Shown: positions 11,801-24,331 of the stretch, one piece after another | Layout: the number at the start of each line of letters is the position of its first letter | Numbering within the stretch: the stretch's first letter is position 1 | Origin: Fusarium oxysporum f. sp. lycopersici 4287 | Taxonomy: Eukaryota; Ascomycota; Sordariomycetes; Hypocreales; Nectriaceae | Direction: 5' to 3' | NCBI RefSeq assembly: GCF_000149955.1 | Contig: NC_030993.1 | Span: forward strand, 1,397,048 to 1,461,047 | Length of the DNA stretch: 64,000 nt | Translations under genes and position numbers: made by a program | The notes under the pieces: generated by a model | Databases searched by the model: none | Seen by the model: only the letters and a program-made list of their open reading frames with translations | Told to the model about the DNA's origin: nothing

Positions 11801-13583
11801 CACAAACCGAGGTAACCTCCGTACAAACTCTGGCGTAGGCATGCGCGATATGCCTTGGTGAGAAGTGAGTTTCTGGTGGATGATCCCGTGGGGCAAAGAA
11901 AGCCGGCGGTGGTGACGTCGGTAGCTCAGGGCCAAAGATCAACGGACGGAGGCCGCCGAGAGTCCAATTTCGAAATTGACCTTTGCATGTGAAGGCTAGT
12001 TTTAATTGATATTCGATATGAAGGAGAAACCTTGTGCGTACGTTAAAGTGTTTGAGCTTCACGATTGTGGCTTAGCAGTTGAAAAATTCAAAAGTAACTA
12101 CACACAGCAGGCTGTCAAATGATAGGTAGGCAGTATGTAAGACTGGAGCAGGTAGAACTTGTACACAATGCGAGCTGAAACTAAGAAACTGACTACCTTA
12201 GCTTAGTTGTCTGAGACCCATACCTGGAAAGCCGAGAGCTGAAGGGTGAGAAGAGCTGGGTAGATAAGGTACTGTACTGTTCATCGGAGCTCTGAAACTG
12301 CTGGTAATACAGATAAAAACAATTCAATCAACTCGACGAAGACCATGTCTCAACACTAAGGTAGCTCAGAAAACGTAGCACAAGCGAATGCCAAGCTCTC
12401 GATCTTGGTAGCTTGGCGAGCATTGGCAGTCTCAAAAGCTATCGCCCCATCCATCATCCACAATCACTGCCTTTTCGCAGACGTCGCTGTCGCATCATTC
12501 ACTTGTGTCCCATGACATCAGGGAAGTGGTGCGCTAAACCCCAAGAGAGACAAAATGGTTGCTACAGCTTTGCTCCATTGGGTAAGATGTTGTGGTGCAC
12601 CTCTTCTCCATCGTTGCCCACTGTCGTCATCACTGAGCTGTCGTGCACTCGGAACTTTTCTCTACCTTAGATGCACTAGTCTAGCAAGTTCCTCTCGCTT
12701 CGGGCATCGAAGGTTGCAGGCTGGACCCGTAGGAATAAGGTGGAAGCATCATCTACTGCCCACCAGAGCATTCAATGTCTCCGCTGGGATTTACTTTAGT
12801 GTGATTCAGAGTGCTGCAGCCGGGATCAATGTGCCCTGGGCGAGCACCCGTGAAGGGTGGTAGCCTACGGGGACCTACGTAACGCCTCGATGGTGGTGAG
12901 TTCATTTGGGTTGCGGTCCTTTCTCAAGTGATAAGTCGTATGCTCCCCTCGTGCATTTGGCTACGATCCCCTCCTCTCCTCTGCGAAGTCATTCATGTAC
13001 CTATCTCACTGGGAACTCCGTGTCTTTCCTCAGCCGACGGGAGAAGAAACATTCTAATCACCGTCGTACAATTCGACTAAGACACACATCTCCCGGTCTC
13101 CACACCGACAAGCCAGTCCGTCTCCCGAGCATCACATCACCCCTAGACGCTAAGCAAAAGGCTCCAGAAACAAAAACAAGAAACCCTCCCAGAGCTAATA
13201 AACAAGGTTCATAAGGATCGTCAATCTCCTCAGCCCAGACCTTAATTCTCTTCCGGCTCCCTCTTCCTACTTTTATAAGATCTATCGCCATCGCCCGACA
13301 GTTCCAGACGCCTGTTCTCTACAGCACAAGCAAACTCTGGACCCTTGTCGAGAGACACGAAATAAGACGCAAGATTTCATTAGCGGTCTTTTTAGCTGCA
13401 GCCTTTTCCTTGACGGTGATCCTGGCAGCGTGACGACATCCAACCCCCAGGGCTCCATCGCAGTAAATTAATCCTTTCGAGTTCGATTTTTTGGGCAGAA
13501 GTGCTTGCAGGCAGCGCTTGATTTTGATTGTGGCCAGATACTGTTCAGCTGGAGAATAGTATACTTTCCAACGGGATACAGCC
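11801..13583. other. Intergenic region and SUR7-like gene leader
   Basis: No supported gene. The open frame at 11800..12062 (-) continues from the transporter relic but has no family signal. 12900..13583 is rich in pyrimidines and CAAAC/CACA motifs, typical of a filamentous-fungal promoter and 5' UTR for the + strand gene starting at 13584. Confidence 0.45.
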
Positions 13584-14492
13584 ATGGCGAAGAGTAAGTT
13601 CTCTCATGTACTCACAAGTGCAAGCCTGGGCAGCATGATCACCTCTCCTGACTTATTTTGTATGGCTTTACCAACAGATAACTGACCTGTCGCAGATGCT
13701 CCTCTTGGCCTCGCTGGCCTGGTCCTCCTCGCTGTTTCCCTCCTCTTCCTCTGGTTCATCATCCTCTCAGGCTTGACCTCTACCACGCCATTCGACAAGA
13801 CGTATTTCCTCCGCGCCGACACAGGCGGTATCTCGGGTGCTCGCGAAGTCACACAATGGAACTTCTTCTACATTTGCGGTGCCGGCAACAATGACTGCGA
13901 TGGCGCCCGCGCTGCCCCCGTCATCGGTCGCGCCTGGGACTCAAACCCACGTAATGCGCCCAGCTCGCTTGTCGGTAGTCGTGCCGGTGACACCACATCG
14001 AACAAACAGTTCTTCTTGTGGCGGTTTGGCTGGGTCTTCATTCTGATCACTCTGTTCTTCGAGACCCTCGCCTTCTTTACTGGCTTCATTGCCTGCTGTG
14101 GCCGTCTTGGTGCTGGAATCTCTGGCATCATGTCCATGTTCGCCCTGTTCTGCTCCTCAGTTGCAATGTCCCTAATGACGTACGTATCTCTGGCCCCTGT
14201 ATGATGGTATAGCTGTTTACTAACATCCCTTCTTAGTGCTACCTGGGTTCTCGCTCGCAATGCCTTTCACCATGACGGTCGATCGGCCTCCATTGGCCGC
14301 TATGCCTTCGGTTTTGCGTGGGCCTCATGGGCCACTTTGTTCATCGCTACCATTCTCTTCTGCCTAGGCATGCGTGGTGACAAGTCGTCAAGCGGAGGTT
14401 ACAGCGGCCGCTCATGGCGCCGTAGACGAAGTGTCCGCAGCAGCCATGGCGGAGGCTATGAGGGGCGCCGTGTTAAGGATGACTATTCCTAA
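13584..14492 (+). CDS. SUR7/PalI-family (claudin-like) plasma-membrane protein
   Basis: Three exons: 13584..13593 (only 10 bases, ATG GCG AAG A), 13696..14179 and 14237..14492, with introns of 102 and 57 bp (donors GTAAGT and GTACGT). The protein has 249 residues. A first hydrophobic segment (LGLAGLVLLAVSLLFLWFIIL) is followed by an extracellular loop with W..(x)..CGAGNNDC, which fits the WxxxxxCxxxxxxC signature of SUR7 proteins. Three further membrane helices then follow: WVFILITLFFETLAFFTGFIACC, ISGIMSMFALFCSSVAMSLM, and FAWASWATLFIATILFCLG. The tail is short, basic and Ser/Gly-rich (RSWRRRRSVRSS). Relatives sit in eisosomes or cell-wall-stress membrane patches. The tiny first exon is the weakest part of the model, but it keeps the frame and begins at a good ATG. 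Confidence 0.82.
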
Positions 14493-15559
14493 ACTGTTAC
14501 CTGGCAGCTGTCTGTTAGGCCACATCCCAGTGACTCTCCAATGTCGGCAGAGCTCGATGAGGGATGAGCATGAACAGTCGCAGTGATCGCATTCACGACA
14601 GCCTCAATGGTTGTTCGCGTGCTACGCTATAATTTTGTTCCGTCTATATTTGATTCACCAACCATGATCTGTTCTACTGAGCAGGTTTGTGTTCATGATA
14701 TGTTTGGCGAGGAGAATGGGCTTTCTCTGAACGTAATGTTGAAGTTATGGGCGAGATCTACAAGAAGCTTGCTTTCATCAACTGTCTAATAGTTATTATG
14801 AATGTATGATATTACAACAATTCAAGTGTTTTCAAGTCTTGATATTGCCACTAGGCATCGTGTGGACATTGCGAGCTAACAACCCCGAGCTTCATGGCGT
14901 CACACAAATGATCACTCTTCAGTAGTTACTACTACAGCGAGGATAGGTCATGTTGCCGTTGTATAGTCCACGAGGTGCCTAATACCATAAAGTTCAAATC
15001 ATTATGCATGTACCATATTGACGTCATTCGTCCATTCGCCAAACCATGAAATGCATATCACCCCCCTACCCTAACTCTCGTTAAGCGATTGAAGCCCGAA
15101 GTCACCTCCAAAGCCCTCTCTTTTATCCTGTGTTGTTCGCCGCTGTCCCTTTCCTTCAAGTACATGAAATGAAAAAAAAACCAACATGCTATCCTGGTTC
15201 GTTTTCCAACTTGGTGCCATTCGCCCAATTTTGTTCTTCCGAAAAACAAATGCCAAAATCCGGCCCGAATTTGTCTAAACCCATCCTAAAGCGTGTACAG
15301 GAGTGTCCTCCGAAAAAATGCAGAAAAAGAAGGTCAAAATGATTCAAGTAACACATGCTGATGCCTGGGGACTTTGTGTTGTGTTACTGCTGATGATAAA
15401 AGGTCGACACATTGGAAATAGCCGTCGCATCAGTTGAGCAGATGCTTGTTATCCATAGTCCTGTAGCCAACTAGATACCTGCTCCGTTGGCATGCTTCCT
15501 AGATGGCCGAGTCTTTCCCCCGGAGAGGTAGGATTGGGCCGCACCGGCTTTACAAATTT
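14493..15559. other. Convergent intergenic region
   Basis: Lies between the stops of the SUR7-like gene (+) and pbs2 (-), so it should hold both 3' UTRs. It contains an A-run near 15171-15180. No further gene is supported; the open frames around 15058-15342 lack any domain. Confidence 0.5.
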
Positions 15560-17578
15560 TCATGCATCCTTTGGGCTTGACATAGGACTGACGCTATCAA
15601 GCGGTGCATTGTGTAGTGCTGGTTTCAAGGGCCCGTCCTCCTTCAGGCCATCTTTCTCTCGTTGTAGAACGCCATTGACCCAATCTGCCACTTCAGTATC
15701 TGCAGTTGATGAGCTCAAATCAATTTTACCAACAGCTTCCGCGACCGTATCAACTCCATCACCCTCCTCAGCTTCTTCCGTGATTGTTTGAGGCTTTGTA
15801 AATTCGACGAGCCACGGATGTTTCAATAGCATGGCGTAGGTTGGCCGCTTCATAGGAATCTTGTGAAGACAGCTTTTCACAAAATCCTTGGCCATGTCCG
15901 AGTAAGTGTCCTCTGGCATAGCAGGTGGTTCACCTTCAACAATAGCCTGTAGCATGTTAGTAATCCATGACTGGCTTAACTCAAAAGAAGGAGCGCTTAC
16001 ACTCAGTTGGCTGAAAATAGTAGAAGAGACCTCCGGTGGGTAAGGATAAGCGCCCTTAGCACACTCGATGATGGTCAGGCCCAAACTCCAGACATCGCTC
16101 TGAACGCTGTATGAGCCATCGGAATTACCGGCTTGTGCGAATCCACCACCAGAGATTCTCTCGGGGGCCATATAGCTCTGACAGCCGATGTTGGTTCGCG
16201 CTATACTAGCTACCAGATTACCACTGACACCAAAATCGCAAATCTTGACCTGGCCTCGTGTATTGACCAAGATGTTTGTTGGTTTGACATCGCGATGAAT
16301 AATGCTATGCTCCTCCTTCAGTGATTTGAGACCCATCACGGTAGAGTATGTGATTTTTCGAAGAACATTCTCCGGGATACCACCATTATACAGCTTATCG
16401 ATAGATCCGCCATCCATATACTCAATACACATGTAAACAGCACCTTCCTGGAAGAAGGCGCCGTAAAAGTCGATGATATACGGAGAAACACACTCGTGTA
16501 AGATGACGAGCTCCTTCAGAATGGTTGTGAATTTGGCGTCGTCGAGCTCCAGGCGCATTTCTTTCATCGCCATTACTGTGCCCGTTGTACCGTCGGTCGT
16601 GTCTGGCAAGCCCTCGGCGGAGTCTTCCGCAGATCCAATGGGAGAAGGGTCCGACTGCGAATACTGAACAGGAAGGGGCTTTCTCGAGAGGCCTTGTCCG
16701 AAGCGAGGGACTCTTCGCTTGGCATGCTTGACCTTGTAGACTGTTCCGTAGTTTCCTTTACCCAGCTCGGTCAAGACTTCAACTTCATCAAGAGATATGC
16801 TGAAGGTTTGGCCATTGGCAAAGTTGACACCTGTCCGTGTGATTGTGGCAGCGCCATCAAAGGTCACCCAACCCTTCTCTGTGTCAATATATTTCTTGAA
16901 ATCGTCCATTTTTGACCCCTGCCCACCCCCTGTTCCGTTGGATTGTTGACTACCTGGCGCATCACCTGTGATATCAGAAAGCTTTCCAGGAGGCCCCCGT
17001 TTCTTCCCAGTGGCGGTGACAGGGCTGGGTCTACCCATATCAGACAGCTTCATGCCCATGCCGCCGCCCATGGCCCTTCTCTCACTCAGCGAGGGCTTCG
17101 TTATCGCAGGAGCTGAATTTACATGTGGTGCGTGCGGTCGTTGCATATTGGGCGGCAATCCCAGATTGGTAGGGAATCCGTTAGCGACGCTGGCCGTAGG
17201 TGATGACCCCGAGGGTGTTCCGGGGATTCCAGCGGGAGACATGCCCTTCTGCATGCGTTGTTGATGTAATGCTCGGGCTTTGGCCATTATACTGTTTTCC
17301 ACCGAGGCACTACTACTTCCAGCAAAACTCGAGGATGTTTGTACAGGGCGTCTGGCCATGCCTAAAACACCCATAGCAGTTGAGTTCGGATTCATGTTGC
17401 GAGGATCGGAAACGGAGCGCAGAGATGGTACTCTTCGAGGAGGCTCACTGGGGCTATCATGACCGGGAGATTCGAGCGGCGTACTGGGTTCTGACGAATC
17501 TTCAGAGCCTGGAGATGCAGGTGTCGACAGATCCTTCCAGTCCTCCGGGGGGGCCGGGATCGAGTCGGAGGCAGACAT
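15560..17578 (-). CDS. pbs2: MAP kinase kinase Pbs2 of the HOG osmostress pathway
   Basis: The frame runs 17578..15560 uninterrupted, but a 54-bp intron (16000..15947; GTAAGC, branch ACTAAC, ACAG) carries no stop and must be removed. The spliced protein is about 654 residues. Residues 1-220 are Ser/Pro/Gly-rich and disordered, as in Pbs2 scaffolds. The kinase domain runs from about 262 to 580: glycine loop GKGNYGTV (273-280), catalytic Lys in MAMKE (339), HRDVKPTN (428-435), DFG (448-450). The activation segment VSGNLVASIARTNIG has the Ser (458) and Thr (462) phosphorylated by the MAPKKKs. A 46-residue insert (287-333, KRRVPRFGQ...) lies between the glycine loop and Lys339. The family activates the Hog1/Sak1 MAPK under osmotic, oxidative and fungicide stress. 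The ATG is followed by an acidic stretch, and the upstream DNA lacks an in-frame extension. Confidence 0.95.
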   Translation of the reverse strand: MSASDSIPAPPEDWKDLSTPASPGSEDSSEPSTPLESPGHDSPSEPPRRVPSLRSVSDPRNMNPNSTAMGVLGMARRPVQTSSSFAGSSSASVENSIMAKARALHQQRMQKGMSPAGIPGTPSGSSPTASVANGFPTNLGLPPNMQRPHAPHVNSAPAITKPSLSERRAMGGGMGMKLSDMGRPSPVTATGKKRGPPGKLSDITGDAPGSQQSNGTGGGQGSKMDDFKKYIDTEKGWVTFDGAATITRTGVNFANGQTFSISLDEVEVLTELGKGNYGTVYKVKHAKRRVPRFGQGLSRKPLPVQYSQSDPSPIGSAEDSAEGLPDTTDGTTGTVMAMKEMRLELDDAKFTTILKELVILHECVSPYIIDFYGAFFQEGAVYMCIEYMDGGSIDKLYNGGIPENVLRKITYSTVMGLKSLKEEHSIIHRDVKPTNILVNTRGQVKICDFGVSGNLVASIARTNIGCQSYMAPERISGGGFAQAGNSDGSYSVQSDVWSLGLTIIECAKGAYPYPPEVSSTIFSQLSVSAPSFELSQSWITNMLQAIVEGEPPAMPEDTYSDMAKDFVKSCLHKIPMKRPTYAMLLKHPWLVEFTKPQTITEEAEEGDGVDTVAEAVGKIDLSSSTADTEVADWVNGVLQREKDGLKEDGPLKPALHNAPLDSVSPMSSPKDA

Positions 17579-20500
17579 TGGATATGAGGTACGTTGATGG
17601 AATCAGAATACAGAAAGGCTGATTCTTCTGGTTATGTCGTTGAATAGGTTCGACAAGAGTGGTGGGAAGGAAAATTCTGGTCAGAAAATTCAGAGCAGAG
17701 TGGAAATAACGGCGAATATCCTAACAATACCGCGGGGAGCTATCGATCGGGAGACGGGACGCGATCGATTAGAGATGGGTACAAGAAGGAGCGATGGAGG
17801 GGAAATAGATGGTGCGATTCTTTCGGAGCTAAATGGAGTCGAGTAGTGGGCGGTCTAGGCCTTTGAGACTCCTAGTACGGCTCAACGACTAGGGCCTCTT
17901 GTAGTTGGGAAAGAAGGGCTACAAAAGCCTGGGGGTAACGAATGAGCCAGAATCAACGCAAGTTCTGATAACGTTGTTGCCGGGATTGATGACTTTGAAA
18001 GGGGCTTGTCTTGCGCTATTTTGCAACGATATGTGGCCACAGTGAGTGAATCTTGTATGGGAGTACAGTATGGCAACCTGGAAAGCTTCACGTTGAAGTT
18101 AGGCACTCAGATTCGCTGAATGGAGTTAGTAAATATGAAAGCTCGTAGGTCCCATACGAAATATTGGAAGTTTAATAGATAACTGAGACAAAAGTTGTTA
18201 GAATAAGAACTGTGCTTCTCAGAGCTTGTTGTGGCATGTGCAAGGTACTCTAGGATATGAGGATAATTTCAAGGCTGTATACATACCGGAGGAAGCGTCT
18301 GGCTGGGATCAAGAAAAAGTGACGAAGTGTTTCAGTCCTTGAGTACCTTAAGTACTAAGGTACCAACGTAGTATGATGGGCAATGGCTGGATGCGGGGTC
18401 AAAGGCTCTGCAGACAAGCAGAAAAGCAACGAGACGGAGGAGGAAAGGTGCTAATGAATTGTATAAATCGACAGATCAACCCGGCATGAGCATCCTGCGA
18501 GACAGTAATTTGACAAGGTAGGCGCAAGAGGTATTTGTGATAAATGGGGGGCGAAGGCGAGGCTGAGGATGTTGGTGATATGGAATTTAGGACAGAACCT
18601 GGAACGACTATGGTGTGGCGGTTTTGAACAAGCAAAGCCAGGCCGTGGCACACAACAGAGTGCTCTAGCTTGGATACAGTGCCACTGCAAATCCCGTCTT
18701 CAGGGGCCAACCCAGCAGCCATTCATGCCCGGGATCAGACCCAACTAATGGATCATATTAGGAGATATTGCCCAGCAATTGAGAGTTTCCCGTGGCGGGC
18801 GCTACAAGGACCCATCGTACAGGGCATAAATATGCACTAACATCACCTTACCAGAAAATTTGTACCAAAATTCTATATATCATAAGTGATAATGGAATTC
18901 CATCAAGATAAAATCTATGAAGCCTACTGGCGTCATGATGACAGCATTTTATATATCATTGTGAATACTAAGGCCTCTTTCAATATTTTACCTCAAATAG
19001 AAACAATATGCAATATTGAAAATGGTAATTAATTTCAAGGCTCTGTGCACAAGTTGTCCTTGATTTTTGCAATTTGCGACGCCATCGTCGATGGAGAACT
19101 GTCACCGATGACGTTAATGTGGTCAATGTCAGACCTTGGTTTGAGGTGGAGACTCGCATCTGTACTACAAAGCAAAGCGTCAAAGACGACAATAATACCC
19201 AAACATATGAATATCTTATCCAACATTTATATGCAAGATGTATGCCGTCGGAGGCCTTGTGGTCGTGTGCATCCTCTTATCAAACAACTTAAATTAACAG
19301 CAACCTACTAGGTGAGTACCTATGGGTATCTATATTCCTGAAAGCACATTGAAAGGATGAAGTCATCATTTATAGACCTTTGCGTTATCCATGGTTGAGA
19401 TAATTACTATACCTATCTACCTACCTTGCCTAAGAGTTGCAGAATATGAATATCTCATCTTTACCTGTACGTGTGGACGCCAGATACGTGTCTTCGACAA
19501 AGCTTCAAACGCCAAGATGCTGAGGTTGAGCCAACACCCTTTGTTAGTCCTACCAGTATCGACAGAAGCATCGTTATCTGTACTAGTTGCGGCTTTTAAC
19601 TGGCTTGAGACAGTATGCAAGACAAAATGACAAGTACGTCACAAACTTGATCGATAACTTAGGCTCCTACTTAGGTAGGATTCCTACCCGATAACCAGTA
19701 GACAGGTGTCGGTTCAGAGAGGTTGAGGTTGTTACCGGAAATTTGGCTGATTACGACAAGAAAAGTCGGTTGGGATTCACCGAACAGCGTCCAGAGTGCA
19801 CTCATGTAACATGGGCTTCACCGATACTATGCATGCGCACGTATCTCAGGGAGGATGGGAACAGAAGCGATGCTGTAGGTAAGTAGGCGATCAACAAGGC
19901 AAACTTGTAGCACTTGTCGCCAATATTTCATGAACCAAACCTTACTTTCCACGTGGCACATACTCTTCAGCAGGATGGAAGGCTCCTATAGTCTACATCA
20001 AGCTACACGATGGGATAATTTGAGTCCACCTAATATACGAAGTAGCTATCATTCGCCTTCTTCCATATCTGAAATAGCTACGAGCTGAGAGACCCTGACC
20101 TCAAAATGCAGATAAGAACATCAGAACCTGAAAACTTCCGAGGATTACCATGTCCAAACTTGAATCAGACTCAAGATTCTGGGGAAGGAAAACGTCGACG
20201 ATGTTTCGAGTTGCGATTGTGCCCAACTCACCTTCGCATGATTTGAAACACGGGCGATTCATGCAGGTCATACCATAGTATTAAACTCTAAATTTGCAAC
20301 GTAAACAAAGGGTCGTTGGAACAGCTGCTCGAAACCTTTGTGATACAGGCCCTTTTAAAGTCACCAGCAACCCTGGATCATTGCAACTCTGCAATGTACC
20401 AACAGAAGAACGCTAATAAAACACTAGCTGCTGTAAGATTTCCCCTGAAATAAAAATAGCGATGATTGATATCCATTATATAGTCAAAATTGAATATGAA

Positions 20501-22065
20501 GCCCTCTTTGAAATACGCAAACGTTTTCGAGATTCGGAGTACATATGTGAGCTGACTGGAGATGCTAGGCCGTTTTGCTATGGATATATTCTGAGGTAGC
20601 CAAAGGGAGTACCTAAACTCTGGAAACATCCATAGCAAAAGCCGAATTGTCCTGACAAACTTCCACAAATCCAGCACGGTAGTTGCTTGCTCCCGATAAT
20701 CTTCGCTGCATAACGTCAGGTTTGATCTCATAAACCCTCGCGTGACTGACTACGCAATCGATAGACTTTGCCTCTGATATCAGTGTACATACCATTCAAC
20801 CGTGACGATGCGATCGCCAGTAACACAGCCTTGTTGCAGTTACCTATGTCAACAACGAGACGTGATGGGCTGCAATTTTGCTCCATGCCTTTCTTGGCCT
20901 GACCCTGCAGCCTCTCAGCGTGGAGGGACAGGCAACGTGCCTGATAACACCATGACGAAAGATTGGGGCCAGGCTTAATTCAATCGTGCGTCGCGCCCGT
21001 CTGAAGATCACTCCCACCAACAACCCCTGTAAGCGGGATCGTTTCCTACTCGGTAGTGGAGCCACGGAGGCTTAAACAATTTTGAGACGTCTGACGATGG
21101 GATCTGCGCATTTGAGAATCGCTTGTTGTTGTTTGTTTCGTGCTCCTGGCTATCACACAACAAGGGCAATTCATTTGTTTGCTCGATGATACCCAGGAGG
21201 CACTATTTGTGGCACCGCAGCAGAAATCGTTTCTGGATAGGTGCAAAGGGAGCCTGTATCGACGAAGAATTTGCCTCTTACGCCTCCCATGCCGCGTGGC
21301 ATTGTTAAGCAAGTCCCGTTCCTAGCTGGAGGTGAGATTCTACTAAACCCTGGCTTTGGACTGGCCCCGGCGCCACAGCACACACATGGGCGGGTTTCAA
21401 TGACCAGCATCGTCTCCAAGGCATGGGCCTGGATGGTAAGTTGGGTTACCTCAATCAGGGTGCTGGCACAAGGTGCTAGAGTGGTTGTACCACGCCAGCG
21501 ACAGCGTTGCAGGTGAATCGCGATGAGACAGAGAGTTCCTCAAGGAGCTGAAGCCCCATATTGAGGTAACCAGAGTGAGAGGTTTAGATGTAGATGGAGC
21601 CTAAACAAGGCAGTTTAATGGGGCTTTTGTCATAGCTTATATCTAGCTCGAGTTATCAATCGATGATGGAGGAGGTCTCAACGTGCATCGTCCTCTAAAC
21701 TTGCTCTAACTTACCTCCCAACGGCACCGCCGCCTCGCCCCAAAACGAACCCACTCGCACTGGGTTCTCTTTCATTAGATTTCGCCATCACTACCTGGGC
21801 ATCTTTTAACTTTCTTCTCCTTTTAACATCCCACGACACAATCGACTAAGACAATTAAAAGGCATTGCCTTTGCAAATACCAACGGAACCTTCCAGACGA
21901 TTTTTTTGCGCCTCAGCTTTTGTGCAATTCCTACAGAACCTTATCAATCCTCTCATATCCACGTGCGCGCGCGCCGAGAGAAGCAGCATCAAGGAACTAC
22001 CCGATTCGCGCCGATCCTTAATTCTACCCCAAAAACAACGACAACAGCTGCATTGCTGATATTTG
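17579..22065. other. Long divergent intergenic region without a supported gene
   Basis: Almost 4.5 kb between the divergent pbs2 (-) and PIN-like (+) starts. Frames are short (under 120 codons) and without domain. 18820-19020 is AT-rich. 21700..22065 is pyrimidine/CAA-rich and reads as leader of the + strand transporter. Osmostress elements might be expected near pbs2, but none stood out clearly. Confidence 0.5.
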
Positions 22066-23879
22066 ATGGCTTCTTGGAAATCGTTCTCGGTCCCGTCGTT
22101 TCGGCTGACGCAGCTCGCCCAAGATGCATATGAACTGCCCCTACAAACCCTCGCCAACACCCATGAATCGCACCCATCCATCGGGCATCTTTGTCTTCTC
22201 GTGTTCGAGGCTGTCCTTGAAGTAGTATGTGTCAGTCTACCTGGCTACATCGTTGCGCGACTTGGCCACTTCGATGCCGAGAAGCAGAAATTTTTGGCTA
22301 ATCTAAATGTGATGCTATTCACACCATGCTTGAGTATGTTCTCGTTTCGCATTGAACCAGTACTGTCTACTAATATCGCCACAGTCTTCACCAAGCTCGC
22401 CTCCCAGCTTAACGCTGAGAAGCTATCTGATCTCGCTATCATACCGGTCATCTTCGTCGTCCAAACGTTTGTATCATGGGCTGTATCATATGTCGTCGCA
22501 AAGTTGTTCCGATTCAACAGACGGGCATCCAACTTCGTTACGGCAATGGGTGTTTTCGGAAACTCCAACTCGTTACCCATCTCCCTTGTTTTGTCACTCT
22601 CTCAAACGCTGAAAGGTCTGCATTGGGACAAAGTTCCGGGCGATAACGATGACGAAGTTGGCGCGCGTGGTATCCTTTACCTCCTTATCTTCCAGCAGCT
22701 TGGTCAACTCGTTCGCTGGAGTTGGGGTTACCATGTCCTTCTTGCCCCTAAGGATAAATACCCCGAGTACCGCGAAGAAATTGCCGAGGAAGGCCAGCGT
22801 TATCACGATGATGAGAATCATGATGACTACCAGAATGCGGCTCTGATCGATGGCCTTGACGGAGAAACAGAGGACGAGGGAGACAGCCACAGTATCGACT
22901 CGCAAAATTATGATCCGGCTGGCCGTACCCCTGTGGCAAATGCCTCCCGAGTTTCACTGGCAGTTTCTAGCGATGACGAATATTTGCCCAAAAAGCCGCA
23001 TTTCAAGAATAACCAAGAGCAAACGGACGTTGTTGCTCCCCTTAATGGAAATGAAGGTAGCATGGATTCCTTCCCCCGTGTCCCGGCATTGGAGGATCAG
23101 GAAGAGCCCACTGGCATCGCGGACCGGACTAAATCTGCTATTAAATCGCCCTTCATCCGTCTTGGAAAGGCAACATCCCAAACCCTCAGCAACTGGTACC
23201 AGAAGTCTCCAGCTCCTGTTAAATCTTGTTTGAAAGTTACGAAGCGTGTGGCTGGGAAATTCAACAACTTTATCTGGGAATTTATGAACCCCCCTCTCTG
23301 GGCTATGTTGATTGCCATCCTCGTCGCCTCTATTCCGGCTCTTCAACGACTCTTCTTCGAGGAGGGCTCTTTCGTCCAGAACAGTGTGACCAACGCCGTT
23401 CGCTCCAGTGGAGATGTCGCTGTCCCACTGATCCTCGTTGTTCTCGGCGCCAATCTTGCTCGTAATACCATGGCTAAGGATGAGGCTTTAGACCCCGAGG
23501 AAGAGCGCATCGGCAACAAACTTCTCATTGCCTCCCTTCTTTGCCGTATGGTTCTACCAACTGCCATCATGGCTCCTATGCTTGCGCTCATGGCCAAATA
23601 TGTGCCCGTTAGCATTCTTGACGATCCAATTTTTGTTATCGTTTGTTTCTTGCTCACGGGAGCTCCCAGCGCCCTCCAGCTCGCTCAAATTTGCCAGATT
23701 AACAGTGTATTTGAGAAGACAATGGGCAGAATTCTGTTCCAGAGCTATGTCATCTGGTAAGTCATGACATCTGATGCTCGGTGTGATCTATCCCGAATTG
23801 CGCTAACATATGCAGGATTCTTCCCTCTACTCTTATTTTGGTAATGATGGCCCTCGAGGTTGTTGAGTGGGCTCGATGA
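22066..23879 (+). CDS. PIN/Ecm3-like membrane transporter (auxin efflux carrier family)
   Basis: Exons 22066..22333, 22385..23756 and 23816..23879 give 567 residues. Intron 1 (51 bp, GTATGT..CACAG, branch TACTAAT) has no stop and is a multiple of three, so it can be mistaken for coding. Removing it gives the family sequence FTPCL-IFTKLASQL. Intron 2 (59 bp) lies just before the last 20 residues. Five hydrophobic segments occupy about residues 45-215 (with NVMLFTPCL and GVFGNSNSLP, both conserved in PIN-like proteins). They are followed by a charged cytosolic loop of about 190 residues rich in D/E/S, and then five more helices (from about 395) with LVVLGANLA and PSALQLAQI. The fold is that of the bile/arsenite/auxin transporter superfamily; yeast relatives include Ecm3, at the ER or plasma membrane. 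Substrate cannot be told from sequence. Confidence 0.9.
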
Positions 23880-24331
23880 TGCGCCTGTCTAAATACACTA
23901 GACAGAGAAGTGAAATGATCATGTCTTTCATGCGTCAAATGCTATTTGTTGAGTTTGTTTGATCTGTCTTTACAGTTGTTTGTCTGCAACGGCGTTGGGT
24001 GGCTGGAATTGATTGGGAATTGGGAAAATTTATACTGGCGTGGCCTTGCGGCAATCCGAGGGTTCACAAAGCTTGACCTGGTGGAAGAGCGATATGGATC
24101 CGAGCGTTTTTTGCCTGCTTTTGCTTCGTTGTGTAAAAAAGGCACTGGTTTGAGGAGTTGATCCACATAGTACTCTGTCTGGAATGCCTGTGTCTTGCGA
24201 ATGCTCGAAATATACATTATTCTCACATTGGATTGTTTAAACCAACAATGCACCTTGTACTGCATCTTGAAAACCGATTGCTAAAGTACAATAATGAGGC
24301 TCTAGCCAAGGATGTGGAGGCTGCAATATGA

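Noticed and set aside
12413..12863. Overlapping + strand frames of 85 and 102 codons
   Set aside because: No family signal; frames do not join through good splice sites.
18399..18722. 107-codon minus-strand frame upstream of pbs2
   Set aside because: Looks like leader or promoter DNA; no domain.
21241..21516. 91-codon + strand frame with proline/glycine-rich product
   Set aside because: No homologous motif recognised and no start or splice support; composition alone is not evidence.
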